Notes: generated from the letters alone by a model not told the origin. DNA of 22,119 bases from an uncultured Eubacteriales bacterium (GCA_900552775.1 USAP01000005.1:1-22119); one strand, 5' to 3'; numbered from the stretch's first letter, positions 1 through 7,750 are shown. Made by a program: numbers and translations.

Positions 1-19
1 ATACGAAAGGAAGTAACAA

Positions 20-856
20 ATGAAACTTGATATAAGATATTCCACGCATCCCGATGATTCAAAGCTTTACACAACGGAGGAAATGAGAGAAAAATATCTC
101 ATAGAAAAGGTTTTTGAAGCTGACGAAATAAGCCTTACATACAGCCATTTTGACAGAATTGTTGCCGGCGGTGCAATGCCCATGAAAAAAGCGCTGAAGC
201 TTGAAAGCGGCAAAGAATTCGGCACGGATTATTTTCTTGAAAGACGTGAAATGGGCGTTATAAACGTAGGCGGAAAAGGAAAAATAACTTTGGACGGCGC
301 TGTGTATACATTAAATCCGCGTGACGGAATATACATAGGAATGGGCACACGCGATGTTGTTTTCGAAAGTGAGGACAAGAAAAATCCGGCTAAATTTTAC
401 ATAAATTCCGCACCGGCGCACACATCTTATCCCACGGTGCATATCGATATCACCAAGGCTAAAAAAGTTCCGTGCGGTTCTGCGGCGGAAAGCAACAAGC
501 GTGTTATAAATCAGTATATTCACCCCGAAGTAATAAAGTCCTGCCAGCTTTCAATGGGTCTTACGCATCTTGAAGAGGGCAGTGTCTGGAACACAATGCC
601 GTGCCACACACACGAAAGACGCATGGAGGTTTATTTCTATTTTGATATGGACGAAGATCAGGCGGTTTTCCATATGATGGGAGAACCTTCCGAAACACGC
701 CACATTGTTATGACAAACGAACAGGCGGTTATTTCGCCGAGCTGGTCAATTCACAGCGGATGCGGAACAAAGAATTACACATTTATCTGGGGAATGTGCG
801 GTGAAAACTTAACGTTTGACGATATGGATCACTGCAAAACAAACGAACTTAAATAA
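20..856 (+). CDS. kduI: 5-keto-4-deoxyuronate isomerase (4-deoxy-L-threo-5-hexosulose-uronate ketol-isomerase)
   Basis: Cytoplasmic isomerase of pectin/uronate breakdown. It converts 4-deoxy-L-threo-5-hexosulose uronate, released from unsaturated oligogalacturonides, to 3-deoxy-D-glycero-2,5-hexodiulosonate, the substrate of KduD. The 278-residue length is that of the family. The cupin metal site is visible: His196 and His198 in CHTHERRMEVYFYF, Glu203 in the same motif, and His245 in SWSIHSGCG. These match the zinc ligands and numbering I recall for E. coli KduI. The ATG at 20 follows an AAGGAAG site at 7-13. The stop is 11 bases before the next gene, so the two are probably cotranscribed. 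The rest of the pathway (kduD, kdgK, kdgA, lyases) is not in the window and may lie upstream of base 1. Identification is secure. Confidence 0.96.
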   Translation: MKLDIRYSTHPDDSKLYTTEEMREKYLIEKVFEADEISLTYSHFDRIVAGGAMPMKKALKLESGKEFGTDYFLERREMGVINVGGKGKITLDGAVYTLNPRDGIYIGMGTRDVVFESEDKKNPAKFYINSAPAHTSYPTVHIDITKAKKVPCGSAAESNKRVINQYIHPEVIKSCQLSMGLTHLEEGSVWNTMPCHTHERRMEVYFYFDMDEDQAVFHMMGEPSETRHIVMTNEQAVISPSWSIHSGCGTKNYTFIWGMCGENLTFDDMDHCKTNELK

Positions 857-867
857 GGAGAAGAATT

Positions 868-1659
868 ATGCTATTTGTAAAAGTTTTAGATAAAAACGGA
901 AATGAAAAATTCAAGGAGACGGGAAAAACTGTCGAGGCGCATTACGACGCAAAATACGAAGAAGGCGACAGGATAGTTATAGAACTTTCGGGCACGGATA
1001 AAATGGCTGTGCAGCTTGACGAGACAATGAAAGAAAGCATCGTACGTATAGAAGGCGGAAAATATGAATTTCCGATTCCGTTCGGAGACAAGGCTGCAAC
1101 GTATCATCCAGATGCATGGAACAAAGATAAAAACGTTATAAGAGCGAGAGAGGTTTCTGACGATGAGTTTAAAGCATACCGAAACGTGGCGCTTAACACC
1201 GCATCGGTGCGTTTCTGCAAAACATGTTTTCCGTACGCCGAGGCAAACTTTGTAACGCGTGACGAACCTTGGTTTGAAGAGAGAAACTCAATTGACGGTG
1301 TTACGGAAAACAGTTCTCACGGAGCATACCCCTATCAGTCATATGCAGGCGGAGCGAGAGAAGATCTTGACTATACGCTGTATTTCGGCGGCGAAGTTGA
1401 ATTTGACAAAATAGTTATATATCTGCGTGCGGACTTTGCGGACGATCATGATACATACTGGAAATCGATTACCGCTGAACTTTCCGACGGTACAAAACTT
1501 CCGCTTTCGTTTATAAAAACGGGAGAAGGCCAGGAATTTACATTCGGAAGAAGTTTTAAAACGGATAAAATTCATCTGACGGACTTTAAGCAGGCGGCAT
1601 TTCCGCTTTCATGGGCGGCGCTTACGCAGATTGAAGTTTACGGAAGACATACAAAATAA
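868..1659 (+). CDS. Cytoplasmic protein with discoidin (F5/8 type C)-like C-terminal domain, uronate-locus associated
   Basis: 263 residues with no signal peptide or membrane segment, so probably cytoplasmic. The N-terminal ~90 residues are charged and strand-rich, with no family I recognise. From about residue 105 the sequence resembles a discoidin/galactose-binding beta-sandwich: it opens with NVALNTASVRF, has an N-S-I-D-G-V motif near residue 137, then alternating strands, and ends in a typical QIEVYGR strand. Such domains usually bind carbohydrate and are usually secreted, so a cytoplasmic copy beside kduI suggests intracellular sugar-acid binding or an accessory enzyme role. That is inference. 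The start ATG at 868 has an AAGGAG site at 855-860, and the gene is 11 bases after kduI and 15 before the next gene. Reading frame and co-operon status are firm; function is unknown. Confidence 0.8.
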   Translation: MLFVKVLDKNGNEKFKETGKTVEAHYDAKYEEGDRIVIELSGTDKMAVQLDETMKESIVRIEGGKYEFPIPFGDKAATYHPDAWNKDKNVIRAREVSDDEFKAYRNVALNTASVRFCKTCFPYAEANFVTRDEPWFEERNSIDGVTENSSHGAYPYQSYAGGAREDLDYTLYFGGEVEFDKIVIYLRADFADDHDTYWKSITAELSDGTKLPLSFIKTGEGQEFTFGRSFKTDKIHLTDFKQAAFPLSWAALTQIEVYGRHTK

Positions 1660-1674
1660 TATGGAGGTTTTGAA

Positions 1675-3015
1675 ATGAAAAAGAATTTGGTTGCATTGTT
1701 CTCGGCGATATGCATATTTTGCTGCGGCATGACAACTTTTGCGGCAAACGGAGCAGTTACGCTGTATATCAACAGCTACATGGCATATGTGGGCGGCGAA
1801 AAAACTCAGATAGACCCGGGAAATACAGAGGTTGCGCCGCTTATAGAAAACGGCAGAACTTTGGTGCCGGTGAGATTTGTGTGCGAGGCGTTCGGCGGCA
1901 CCGCGTCATGGAATAGTGACAGCCGTATCGTTACACTTTCCGCTTCGGGAAAGGAAATTTCAGCTAAAATCGGAGAAAAAACGCTTTTTGTAAACGGCGA
2001 AGCAAAGGAAATCGACGCACCTGCAACAATATCGGAGGGACGCACATTGCTTCCGCTGCGTGCAGTGGCAGAAGCTCTCGGAAAAGAAGTTTTTTATGAA
2101 GACGGTTTTATTGCCATAGGCACGGCAGACGAGATAAATTCGGCGAAAGCTTCTGTAAACACAGAAACCGATTTTAAACAGTATATGATAAACAAGCCGG
2201 CTTATGCGTGCCTTTATAAGGATTTGCGCAGCGGCGCAATGCCGGGCGTGCTGAGCGGAAATGTTACGCTTAATCAGAAAAATTACAGCTTCTACGTAAG
2301 TCAGACGGAAGGCGATTATCTGGCGAATATGACGTTTGCCGTAAACGGTATTACAACCGATACTATGAGAGACTTAGGTTTTAGAATTTATGATATGTAC
2401 CTTACGGATTTAAACCCGAGAGACGACAGCGTTGAACTTTTTGTAACGGCTTCAACCGAAGATGACTATATTTGCATGCTTGCTTTAAGCTTTGACAAAT
2501 ATTCGGCTCATTATCTGAATTTCACATGCTACAATCCATATTATCTCGGAAACAGTCCGGAAACAACGGATATTTTCTTTTTGGGCTCGGGAGATATAAC
2601 ATACAGCGGAATGCGTGTTTCCGATGACGGCTATGTGATTCTTTCGCACCGCGGCGCAAGCGCTTTTCACTGGGGACTTGAAACAAAGTTCCGTCTCGTG
2701 GGAAATACCGATCTGGTGCAGCAGCAGGAAGAGTATTACAAGGTTGACGCTGTGAAATATCTGGAGCCGTTTGCAGGGGATTATCCTGATATAACGGCGA
2801 AAGAGAAAGAACAGATAAAAGACGGATATGTTCTTTGCAAAAAGGATTTTGGATTTATAAAGAAAGGCGAATACTTTACAATTCTTTATGACAACAATAT
2901 GAAGCAAATATACTGTGTAACACGGGACGGCAAAAGCGGCTGGATTTCAATCGAAGACGAGGGTATGAATCAATATGCCGAGGTAAACGGCTACATGTTT
3001 TATCTTGCCGGATGA
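1675..3015 (+). CDS. Secreted copper-amine-oxidase-like N-terminal (stalk) domain protein with SH3-like C-terminus
   Basis: 446 residues. Residues 1-24 are a signal peptide (Lys-Lys start, hydrophobic core, TTFAA cleavage region), so the product is exported. Residues about 28-155 carry the repeated stalk-domain signature common in Clostridia: NGRTLVPVRFVCEAFGG, SRIVTLSASG, then EGRTLLPLRAVAEALGK. The name comes from the N-terminal domain of copper amine oxidases; no oxidase catalytic domain is present. The middle (about 160-370) is strand-rich and unrecognised. The last ~60 residues (LCKKDFGFIKKGEYFTILYD ... GKSGWISIED) resemble a bacterial SH3 domain, which would suit cell-wall attachment. 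AGGTTTTG and ATGGAGG lie just before the ATG at 1675. The stop overlaps the spacer before dut. A cell-surface role is inferred; no specific function can be given. Confidence 0.8.
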   Translation: MKKNLVALFSAICIFCCGMTTFAANGAVTLYINSYMAYVGGEKTQIDPGNTEVAPLIENGRTLVPVRFVCEAFGGTASWNSDSRIVTLSASGKEISAKIGEKTLFVNGEAKEIDAPATISEGRTLLPLRAVAEALGKEVFYEDGFIAIGTADEINSAKASVNTETDFKQYMINKPAYACLYKDLRSGAMPGVLSGNVTLNQKNYSFYVSQTEGDYLANMTFAVNGITTDTMRDLGFRIYDMYLTDLNPRDDSVELFVTASTEDDYICMLALSFDKYSAHYLNFTCYNPYYLGNSPETTDIFFLGSGDITYSGMRVSDDGYVILSHRGASAFHWGLETKFRLVGNTDLVQQQEEYYKVDAVKYLEPFAGDYPDITAKEKEQIKDGYVLCKKDFGFIKKGEYFTILYDNNMKQIYCVTRDGKSGWISIEDEGMNQYAEVNGYMFYLAG

Positions 3016-3026
3016 AAGGTGAAAAT

Positions 3027-3467
3027 ATGAAGGTTACAATAAAAAAACTTGATGAAAATGCAAAGACTCCTACTTACGGAACTGATTTTTCTGCCGGAGC
3101 GGATTTATATGCGCTTATACAGGAGGGGGAAAGAGAAATACGCCCGGGTGAAATATATTTGGTTCACACAGGCATATCTCTTGAAATTCCGGAAGGTTAC
3201 GGAGGATTTATATTTGCCCGAAGCGGACTTGCAACAAAAAAAGCGCTTGCTCCGGCAAACAAGGTGGGAGTGATAGATTCCGATTACCGCGGAGAGATTA
3301 TGGTTCCGCTTTTAAACAGCGGCACCCGTGAAGCGGTTATAGCAAACGGGGAAAGAATTGCGCAGATTGTTTTTATGCAATACGGCAAGGCTTCATTTGA
3401 ACTTTCCGAGGAACTTTCTGACACCGAAAGAGGTGAAGGCGGCTTCGGCTCCACGGGCAAAAAATGA
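3027..3467 (+). CDS. dut: Deoxyuridine 5'-triphosphate nucleotidohydrolase (dUTPase)
   Basis: Hydrolyses dUTP to dUMP and pyrophosphate, keeping uracil out of DNA and feeding dTMP synthesis. It is a homotrimeric, Mg-dependent cytoplasmic enzyme. All five family motifs are present in the 146 residues: SAGADLYA (1), RSGLATK (2), GVIDSDYRGEI with the catalytic Asp (3), GERIAQIVF (4) and the C-terminal lid RGEGGFGSTG (5). An in-frame ATG at 3012 overlaps the previous stop, but it would add five non-conserved residues and leave the AAAGGTG site (3015-3021) inside the gene. ATG 3027 sits correctly after that site and begins the family-typical MKVTIKKL, so I chose it. Identification is secure. Confidence 0.97.
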   Translation: MKVTIKKLDENAKTPTYGTDFSAGADLYALIQEGEREIRPGEIYLVHTGISLEIPEGYGGFIFARSGLATKKALAPANKVGVIDSDYRGEIMVPLLNSGTREAVIANGERIAQIVFMQYGKASFELSEELSDTERGEGGFGSTGKK

Positions 3468-3493
3468 ATTTTTTTTAAAATTTAAAAAAAAAG

Positions 3494-3522
3494 TTGAAAT
3501 TTAAAGAAAAGTATGTTACATT
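3494..3522 (+). promoter_or_regulatory. Candidate promoter of the ferredoxin gene
   Basis: TTGAAA (3494-3499), a 17-base spacer and TACATT (3517-3522), with a TG at 3514-3515 giving an extended -10. Transcription would start near 3529, leaving a very short leader before the AGAGGAGGTG ribosome-binding site (3531-3540). The A/T-only run at 3468-3492 upstream could act as an UP element. This fits a free-standing gene. Confidence 0.5.
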
Positions 3523-3547
3523 ATATTGTAAGAGGAGGTGTATACTA

Positions 3548-3718
3548 ATGGCATACGTAATAAATGATGATTGCATCAGCTGCGGCGCTTGTGCTTCTGA
3601 ATGCCCTGTATCATGCATCGCAGAAGGCGATTCAAAGTACGTGATTGACGCTGACACATGCATAGAATGCGGTAACTGCGCCAATGTTTGTCCTGTAGGT
3701 GCTCCCGAACAGGCATAA
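3548..3718 (+). CDS. 2[4Fe-4S] ferredoxin, clostridial type
   Basis: Small soluble low-potential electron carrier for the oxidoreductases of anaerobic metabolism. The 56-residue product has two CxxCxxCxxxCP cluster motifs: Cys9/12/15/19 followed by Pro20, and Cys38/41/44/48 followed by Pro49. An additional Cys at 23 is not a standard ligand. The internal two-fold repeat and length match classical Clostridium ferredoxin. The start ATG 3548 follows AGAGGAGGTG; a longer frame opening at TTG 3494 runs back through the promoter and is not believable. With its own promoter candidate and a strong terminator 47 bases after the stop, it looks monocistronic, as ferredoxin genes commonly are. The physiological partner cannot be told from here. 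Confidence 0.96.
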   Translation: MAYVINDDCISCGACASECPVSCIAEGDSKYVIDADTCIECGNCANVCPVGAPEQA

Positions 3719-3764
3719 TGTTCATCAGACGTATAAAATGCCCGTTTTTGCGGCATGTCTGCTC

Positions 3765-3797
3765 AAAAAAGGCTGCGGCTTTGTCGCAGCCTTTTTT
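3765..3797 (+). terminator. Rho-independent terminator after the ferredoxin gene
   Basis: GGCTGCG (3771-3777) pairs perfectly with CGCAGCC (3785-3791) around a 7-base loop. The stem is flanked by six A (3765-3770) and six T (3792-3797). It is a textbook intrinsic terminator. The A run makes it look bidirectional, but no gene enters from the other side. Confidence 0.93.
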
Positions 3798-3809
3798 GAA
3801 GGAGGAATA

Positions 3810-4544
3810 ATGGAAAATATTAATGATTACGAACGGATTGACGATCTTCTTATAGGAGGTCTTTGCATTATACAGGACACGCGCGGATTCTGCTTCGGAA
3901 CAGACGCTGTACTGCTCTCGGACTTTGCGGATATTAAAAAAGGAGATGCGGTAATGGATTTTTGCACCGGCAGCGGGGTTATACCTCTTTTGCTGCACGC
4001 AAAAACCGATGCCGGAAAAATATTCGGACTTGAAATATTGCCGCATATGGCTGACATGGCACAACGAAGCGTGGCTTTAAATAAAATTGACAATATCCGA
4101 ATTGTGTGCGGCGATCTTAAAAATGCGCCGAAAATATTCGGTCATGAAGTTTTTGATGCCGTAACATGCAATCCGCCTTACGAAAGAGACGGCGGAGGTC
4201 TCAAAAACCCCGATGATTTCAAGGCAATTTCAAGACACGAAATAATGTGCACGCTCTCAGATGTTGTAAAAAATGCAGCGGCGGTGCTTAAATACGGGGG
4301 CAGGTTTTTCATGGTGCACAGGGCTAACAGACTTACAGATGTATTTTGCACGATGCGAGAATATGCCATAGAGCCCAAACGCATGCGCCTTGTGGCACCG
4401 TCTGCGGGAAAAGCCGCAAATTTGGTGCTTATTGAAGGAATGAAAGGCGGCGGAGCGTTTCTTAAAACGGAACCTACGCTTTACATATATAATGAAAACA
4501 GAGAGTTTACTGAAGAAATAAACAGAATATACGAAAGGTCATAG
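3810..4544 (+). CDS. trmN6: tRNA1(Val) (adenine(37)-N6)-methyltransferase-like protein (TrmN6/YfiC family)
   Basis: S-adenosylmethionine-dependent N6-adenine methyltransferase; the family's characterised member methylates A37 of tRNA-Val. Motif I is DFCTGSG (Asp50-Gly56) and the N6-adenine catalytic motif is NPPY at 121-124, followed by the glycine-rich ERDGGG. The 244 residues match the family. The NPPY motif separates it from C5 and O-methyltransferases, but RNA versus protein substrate choice cannot be proved from motifs alone. The start ATG 3810 has GAAGGAGG at 3798-3805. The frame stays open back to 3699, but that extension runs through the ferredoxin terminator and is not coding. rsmI follows after 4 bases, so two RNA-modification genes are coupled here. 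Confidence 0.87.
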   Translation: MENINDYERIDDLLIGGLCIIQDTRGFCFGTDAVLLSDFADIKKGDAVMDFCTGSGVIPLLLHAKTDAGKIFGLEILPHMADMAQRSVALNKIDNIRIVCGDLKNAPKIFGHEVFDAVTCNPPYERDGGGLKNPDDFKAISRHEIMCTLSDVVKNAAAVLKYGGRFFMVHRANRLTDVFCTMREYAIEPKRMRLVAPSAGKAANLVLIEGMKGGGAFLKTEPTLYIYNENREFTEEINRIYERS

Positions 4545-4548
4545 TTTT

Positions 4549-5373
4549 ATGTGCGGAACACTTTATCTTTGCGCAACGCCTATAGGAAATCTTTCGGATA
4601 TGTCCGAAAGGCTTTGCAAAACGCTTTCCGAGGTTGATATTATTGCCGCGGAAGACACAAGGCATACGCTGAAGCTTTTAAACCATCTCGGAATAAAAAA
4701 ACAGATGATAAGCTATTTTGAACATAATAAACGTGAAAAAGGCGAATATCTTGTTTCACTTTTAAAAGAGGGAAAAAATATTGCACTCGTTTCCGATGCC
4801 GGCACGCCGGCAATTTCCGACCCCGGGGAAGATTTGGTTCTTTTGTGCGCGGAGGAAGGAATAACCGTAACGAGCGTCCCCGGTCCCGTGGCGGCAATAA
4901 GCGCGCTTATTGTTTCGGGACTGCCTACGGGAAGATTTGCGTTTGAAGGGTTTCTTTCCGTAAACAAGCGAAGCCGTGATGAACGTCTGCGCGAAGTCTG
5001 CGACGATAAAAGAACGCTGATTTTTTATGAAGCGCCGCATAAATTGCGCCGAACGCTTGCGGATATGCTCCGTGTTTTCGGGAACAGAAAGATTACTCTT
5101 TGCCGCGAAATAACAAAGCTGCATGAGGAAACTATAAGAACAACACTTAAAGAAGCACAGAACCTCTATTCGGACGAAAAGCCGCCAAAGGGCGAGTTTG
5201 TGCTTGTTGTGGCTCCTGCCGAGGCTGTGGAAATATTTGGAATAACAATGAGTATTAAAGAACGGTTTGACTTTCTCTTAAAAAACGGCGACGATGAAAA
5301 AACTGCCATGAAAAAAATCGCGGTGGAACGGGGTATACCGAAAAGAGATGTTTACAAAGAGGTGAAAACATGA
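4549..5373 (+). CDS. rsmI: 16S rRNA (cytidine(1402)-2'-O)-methyltransferase
   Basis: Methylates the ribose of C1402 in the ribosomal P site, using S-adenosylmethionine; a member of the tetrapyrrole-methylase fold. 274 residues with hallmark family segments: an N-terminal LYLCATPIGNLSD, AAEDTRHTLKLLNHLGI, LVSDAGTPAISDPG, the VPGPVAAISALIVSGLPT cofactor loop, and FYEAPHKLRRTL. The typical C-terminal helical segment that follows (ERFDFLLKNGDDEKTAMKKI) is also present. The start ATG 4549 is 4 bases after trmN6, and the stop overlaps the cupin start as ATGA (5370-5373), indicating translational coupling. In many Bacillota this gene also sits beside a YfiC-like methyltransferase (the yabB-yazA-yabC neighbourhood), which supports both calls. 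Confidence 0.96.
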   Translation: MCGTLYLCATPIGNLSDMSERLCKTLSEVDIIAAEDTRHTLKLLNHLGIKKQMISYFEHNKREKGEYLVSLLKEGKNIALVSDAGTPAISDPGEDLVLLCAEEGITVTSVPGPVAAISALIVSGLPTGRFAFEGFLSVNKRSRDERLREVCDDKRTLIFYEAPHKLRRTLADMLRVFGNRKITLCREITKLHEETIRTTLKEAQNLYSDEKPPKGEFVLVVAPAEAVEIFGITMSIKERFDFLLKNGDDEKTAMKKIAVERGIPKRDVYKEVKT

Positions 5374-5705
5374 TTATAGATTTCAGTAAGATGAGCGAAA
5401 GCGTTTTGAAAAACTTTAAAGGCGGAGAAAAAGAATTTCGCGCAAAAATGTTTGATACGGACGGCGGAAAAATAATGCTTTCGCGGCTTGTAAAAGGTGC
5501 GTCTATAGGCTGTCACACGCATGAAAACAACTGTGAGATTATATACATATTAAGTGGAAGCGGCAAAGCGCTTTATGACGGCGCCGAAGAAAGAGTTTCG
5601 GAAGGAATGTGTCATTTTTGCCCCGAGGGGCACAGCCACAGTCTTATAAACGACGGAGAGGGAGACCTTGTGTTTTTTGCCGCAGTGATAAATACGGAGG
5701 GGTAA
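5370..5705 (+). CDS. Small single-domain cupin protein
   Basis: 111 residues forming one cupin beta-barrel. Motif 1 is visible as GCHTHENNCEIIYILSG (His49, His51, Glu56) and motif 2 as PEGHSHSLIND (His88, His90), giving a plausible mononuclear metal site. No catalytic partner domain, DNA-binding domain or signal peptide is present. The family includes sugar isomerases, dioxygenases and ligand-binding proteins, so no reaction can be assigned. The start ATG overlaps the rsmI stop by four bases. The GNAT gene begins 3 bases after its stop with a ribosome-binding site inside the cupin end, so the three genes are translated as one unit. Confidence 0.85.
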   Translation: MIIDFSKMSESVLKNFKGGEKEFRAKMFDTDGGKIMLSRLVKGASIGCHTHENNCEIIYILSGSGKALYDGAEERVSEGMCHFCPEGHSHSLINDGEGDLVFFAAVINTEG

Positions 5706-5708
5706 ACT

Positions 5709-6188
5709 GTGATTATACGTGAATTTACAAAAGATGATATAAAACAAATGACAGAGATATGGAACAGCGTTGTCGAAGACGGAGAAGCGTTTCCCCAGAC
5801 GGAACTGCTGGATAATGAAAGCGGTATGCGCTTTTTCTCCGAACAGACGCGCACGGCGGTAGCGGATGAAGACGGTGAAATTTTGGGACTTTATGTTCTG
5901 CATCCGAACAATGTAGGCAGATGCGGGCATATATCAAATGCAAGCTATGCCGTAAAAAAGAATCTGCGCGGCAGACACATAGGCGAAAAGCTCGTTTCGG
6001 ACTGCCTGGTGTCGGCTAAAAAAGCCGGATTTCGGATTTTGCAGTTTAACGCTGTTGTCGCGACGAACGCAAGTGCTCTGCACCTTTACAAAAAGCTCGG
6101 GTTTGTGTCTATGACAGCCATTCCCGGCGGATTTCTCAAAAAAGACGGTTCGTATGAAGATATTATACCGCATTACCACTTGCTGTAG
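5709..6188 (+). CDS. GNAT-family N-acetyltransferase
   Basis: 159 residues with the GCN5-related fold: an N-terminal IIREFTKDDIKQMTEIWNSV, a central beta-strand with the acetyl-CoA loop LRGRHIGEKLV (the R-x-x-G-x-G/A position reads R-G-R-H-I-G), and the closing NASALHLYKKLGF signature. The beginning resembles the phosphinothricin-acetyltransferase/YhfO-like branch, but the acceptor substrate cannot be predicted. It starts with GTG at 5709, preceded by ACGGAGGGG (5694-5702) that overlaps the cupin stop. There are 48 bases to ddl. Confidence 0.9.
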   Translation: MIIREFTKDDIKQMTEIWNSVVEDGEAFPQTELLDNESGMRFFSEQTRTAVADEDGEILGLYVLHPNNVGRCGHISNASYAVKKNLRGRHIGEKLVSDCLVSAKKAGFRILQFNAVVATNASALHLYKKLGFVSMTAIPGGFLKKDGSYEDIIPHYHLL

Positions 6189-6236
6189 GAGTTTAAAACA
6201 ATTATTTCTGTAAAAATAAGGGGATTGGAGAACAAA

Positions 6237-7265
6237 ATGAAAGACTTACTTATTTTATTCGGAGGAAAATCGGGAGAGTACGAGGTTTCCGAAATGTCGG
6301 CGGCTTCGGTTCTTTCAAATATAGACACGGATAAGTACAATATAATCAAAATAGGAATTACAAAAGACGGCAGATGGTTTAAAACAGACGCGTCTCCCGA
6401 GCAGATTAAAAGCGGAGAATGGGATTCAATGCCTAAGCAAAGCGCGTTTTTGTCGCCAGATACATCGCATCACGGAATATTTGTTGAAGGCAAACTTCAG
6501 AATATTGACGTGATTTTTCCCGTAATGCACGGCGATTACTGCGAAGACGGCTGTATTCAGGGGCTTTTTGAGCTTTCCGGAATTCCGTATGTCGGCCCGG
6601 GGGTACTTGCTTCAGCTGCCGGAATGGACAAATCGGCAACAAAGCTTTTTGCCGCCGCAAGCGGTGTTCCCCAGGCAAAATGGTACATTACATCTCCGGC
6701 GGCATCCGAAGAGGAAATAGAAAAAATAGAAAGCGAATTTTCCTATCCGATATTTGTAAAGCCGTGCAACGCCGGTTCATCTCTCGGAATAAGCAAGGCA
6801 GGCAATCGCGCAGAACTTGAAAAAGCTATCGCCGAAGCCGCAAAGTTTGATTCTAAAATTCTTTGTGAGGAATATATTGACGGCTATGAAGTTGAATGCG
6901 CGGTTTTGGGCAATGAAGACACAAGGGCTTCGGTTGTCGGTCAGATAACGCCTTCAAACGAGTTTTACGATTACAGCGCAAAGTATATAGATAACGCGTC
7001 CGGGCTTACTATTCCTGCCAATATTCCGGAAGAAACAGCGGAAAAAATTCGCGAATATGCCGTAACGGTTTTTAAGGCTCTCGGCTGCCGCGGAATGTCG
7101 CGTGTGGACTTTTTTGTTTTGCGCGGCAGCGGCGAAATTAAGTTTAACGAAATCAATACGCTGCCGGGATTTACATCAATAAGCATGTATCCCAAGCTTT
7201 GGGAGAAAAGCGGAATACCTTATTCCGAACTTATTGACAAACTTATAGAATATGCGGAAAAATAG
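6237..7265 (+). CDS. ddl: D-alanine--D-alanine ligase
   Basis: ATP-grasp ligase making the D-Ala-D-Ala dipeptide for peptidoglycan precursors; cytoplasmic. 342 residues. Visible features are the N-terminal LFGGKSGEYEVSEMSAASV, GPGVLASAAGMDKSATK, the ATP-binding IFVKPCNAGSSLGISK, EEYIDGYEVECAV, the omega-loop YDYSAKYIDNASG, and the metal-binding end FNEINTLPGFTSISMYPKLW. The Lys-Tyr pair in the omega loop fits D-Ala rather than D-Lac specificity, so a vancomycin-type ligase is unlikely. In the substrate loop HGDYCEDG, Cys102 replaces the usual Gly. ATG 6237 (MKDLLILFGG) is preferred to the in-frame TTG 6225 because GGAG at 6227-6230 is well spaced from it and the homology starts there. Confidence 0.95.
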   Translation: MKDLLILFGGKSGEYEVSEMSAASVLSNIDTDKYNIIKIGITKDGRWFKTDASPEQIKSGEWDSMPKQSAFLSPDTSHHGIFVEGKLQNIDVIFPVMHGDYCEDGCIQGLFELSGIPYVGPGVLASAAGMDKSATKLFAAASGVPQAKWYITSPAASEEEIEKIESEFSYPIFVKPCNAGSSLGISKAGNRAELEKAIAEAAKFDSKILCEEYIDGYEVECAVLGNEDTRASVVGQITPSNEFYDYSAKYIDNASGLTIPANIPEETAEKIREYAVTVFKALGCRGMSRVDFFVLRGSGEIKFNEINTLPGFTSISMYPKLWEKSGIPYSELIDKLIEYAEK

Positions 7266-7279
7266 ACTTTTATTGTATC

Positions 7280-7308
7280 TTTACATGAACGTTTTTTTGT
7301 GATAAAAT
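7280..7308 (+). promoter_or_regulatory. Extended -10 promoter for the DUF1934-argS-S41 protease unit
   Basis: TTTACA (7280-7285), a 17-base spacer and TAAAAT (7303-7308), with TG at 7300-7301 completing an extended -10. The expected start is about 7315, just before GAGGTG (7315-7320). It separates the DUF1934-argS unit from ddl. Confidence 0.65.
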
Positions 7309-7330
7309 AGAACCGAGGTGTGATGTACAT

Positions 7331-7750
7331 ATGAATAAAGATGTTATTATTTCGGTTGTCGGCACAGAGCAGACGCCGGAAGGCAATGATAAAGTGGAGT
7401 TTGTGACCGAGGGTCAATATTACAAAAAAGGCAGCAAAGTATATCTTAAATACAAAGAAAGCGAAATGACCGGTTTTGACAACACAACAACCACGCTTAA
7501 AATAGACGGAGATACGGTGTCGATGACAAGATTCGGCAATTTCAATTCACATATGGTTTTTAAAAGCGGAGAGCAGCATTTAAGCTATTATGAAACGCCG
7601 TACGGAAGCTTTACGATAGGCATAATTTCCGATGATGTCAAGGTTAAAATGGACGAAGAAAAAGCAGATATAAGTATAAAATATCTTCTTGAAATAGACA
7701 ATGCGGCGAGGGCGGAACATGAAATCCGCCTGAGCGTGCATAATGCATAG
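7331..7750 (+). CDS. DUF1934 (YwiB-like) beta-barrel domain protein
   Basis: 139 residues, almost all predicted beta-strand, with no signal peptide. Family-like segments are VIISVVGTEQTPEGNDKVEFVTEGQYYKKGSKVYLKYKESE, then TTTLKIDGDTVSMTRFGNFNSHMVF, YETPYGSFTIGI and IKYLLEID. This is the small lipocalin-like DUF1934 family, whose B. subtilis member YwiB is also encoded next to argS; the 14-base gap to argS here agrees. Function is unknown in the family. ATG 7331 has GAGGTGTGATG upstream. Confidence 0.88.
   Translation: MNKDVIISVVGTEQTPEGNDKVEFVTEGQYYKKGSKVYLKYKESEMTGFDNTTTTLKIDGDTVSMTRFGNFNSHMVFKSGEQHLSYYETPYGSFTIGIISDDVKVKMDEEKADISIKYLLEIDNAARAEHEIRLSVHNA

Noticed and set aside
3468..3493. 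T-run/A-run symmetry after dut as a terminator
   Set aside because: The stem is all A/T without any GC core. It is more likely an AT-rich upstream element of the ferredoxin promoter.
3699..3809. Upstream extension of the trmN6 frame
   Set aside because: It would translate through the ferredoxin terminator and lacks homology. GAAGGAGG before ATG 3810 fixes the start.
6189..6236. Promoter or hairpin ahead of ddl
   Set aside because: Only a weak AT-only repeat (TTATTT/AAATAA) and no paired -35/-10. The gap is probably simple operon spacer.
6960..7020. Possible D-Ala-D-Lac (vancomycin-resistance type) ligase
   Set aside because: The omega-loop has the YDYxAKY pattern of ordinary D-Ala-D-Ala ligases, and no vanH or vanX lies nearby.
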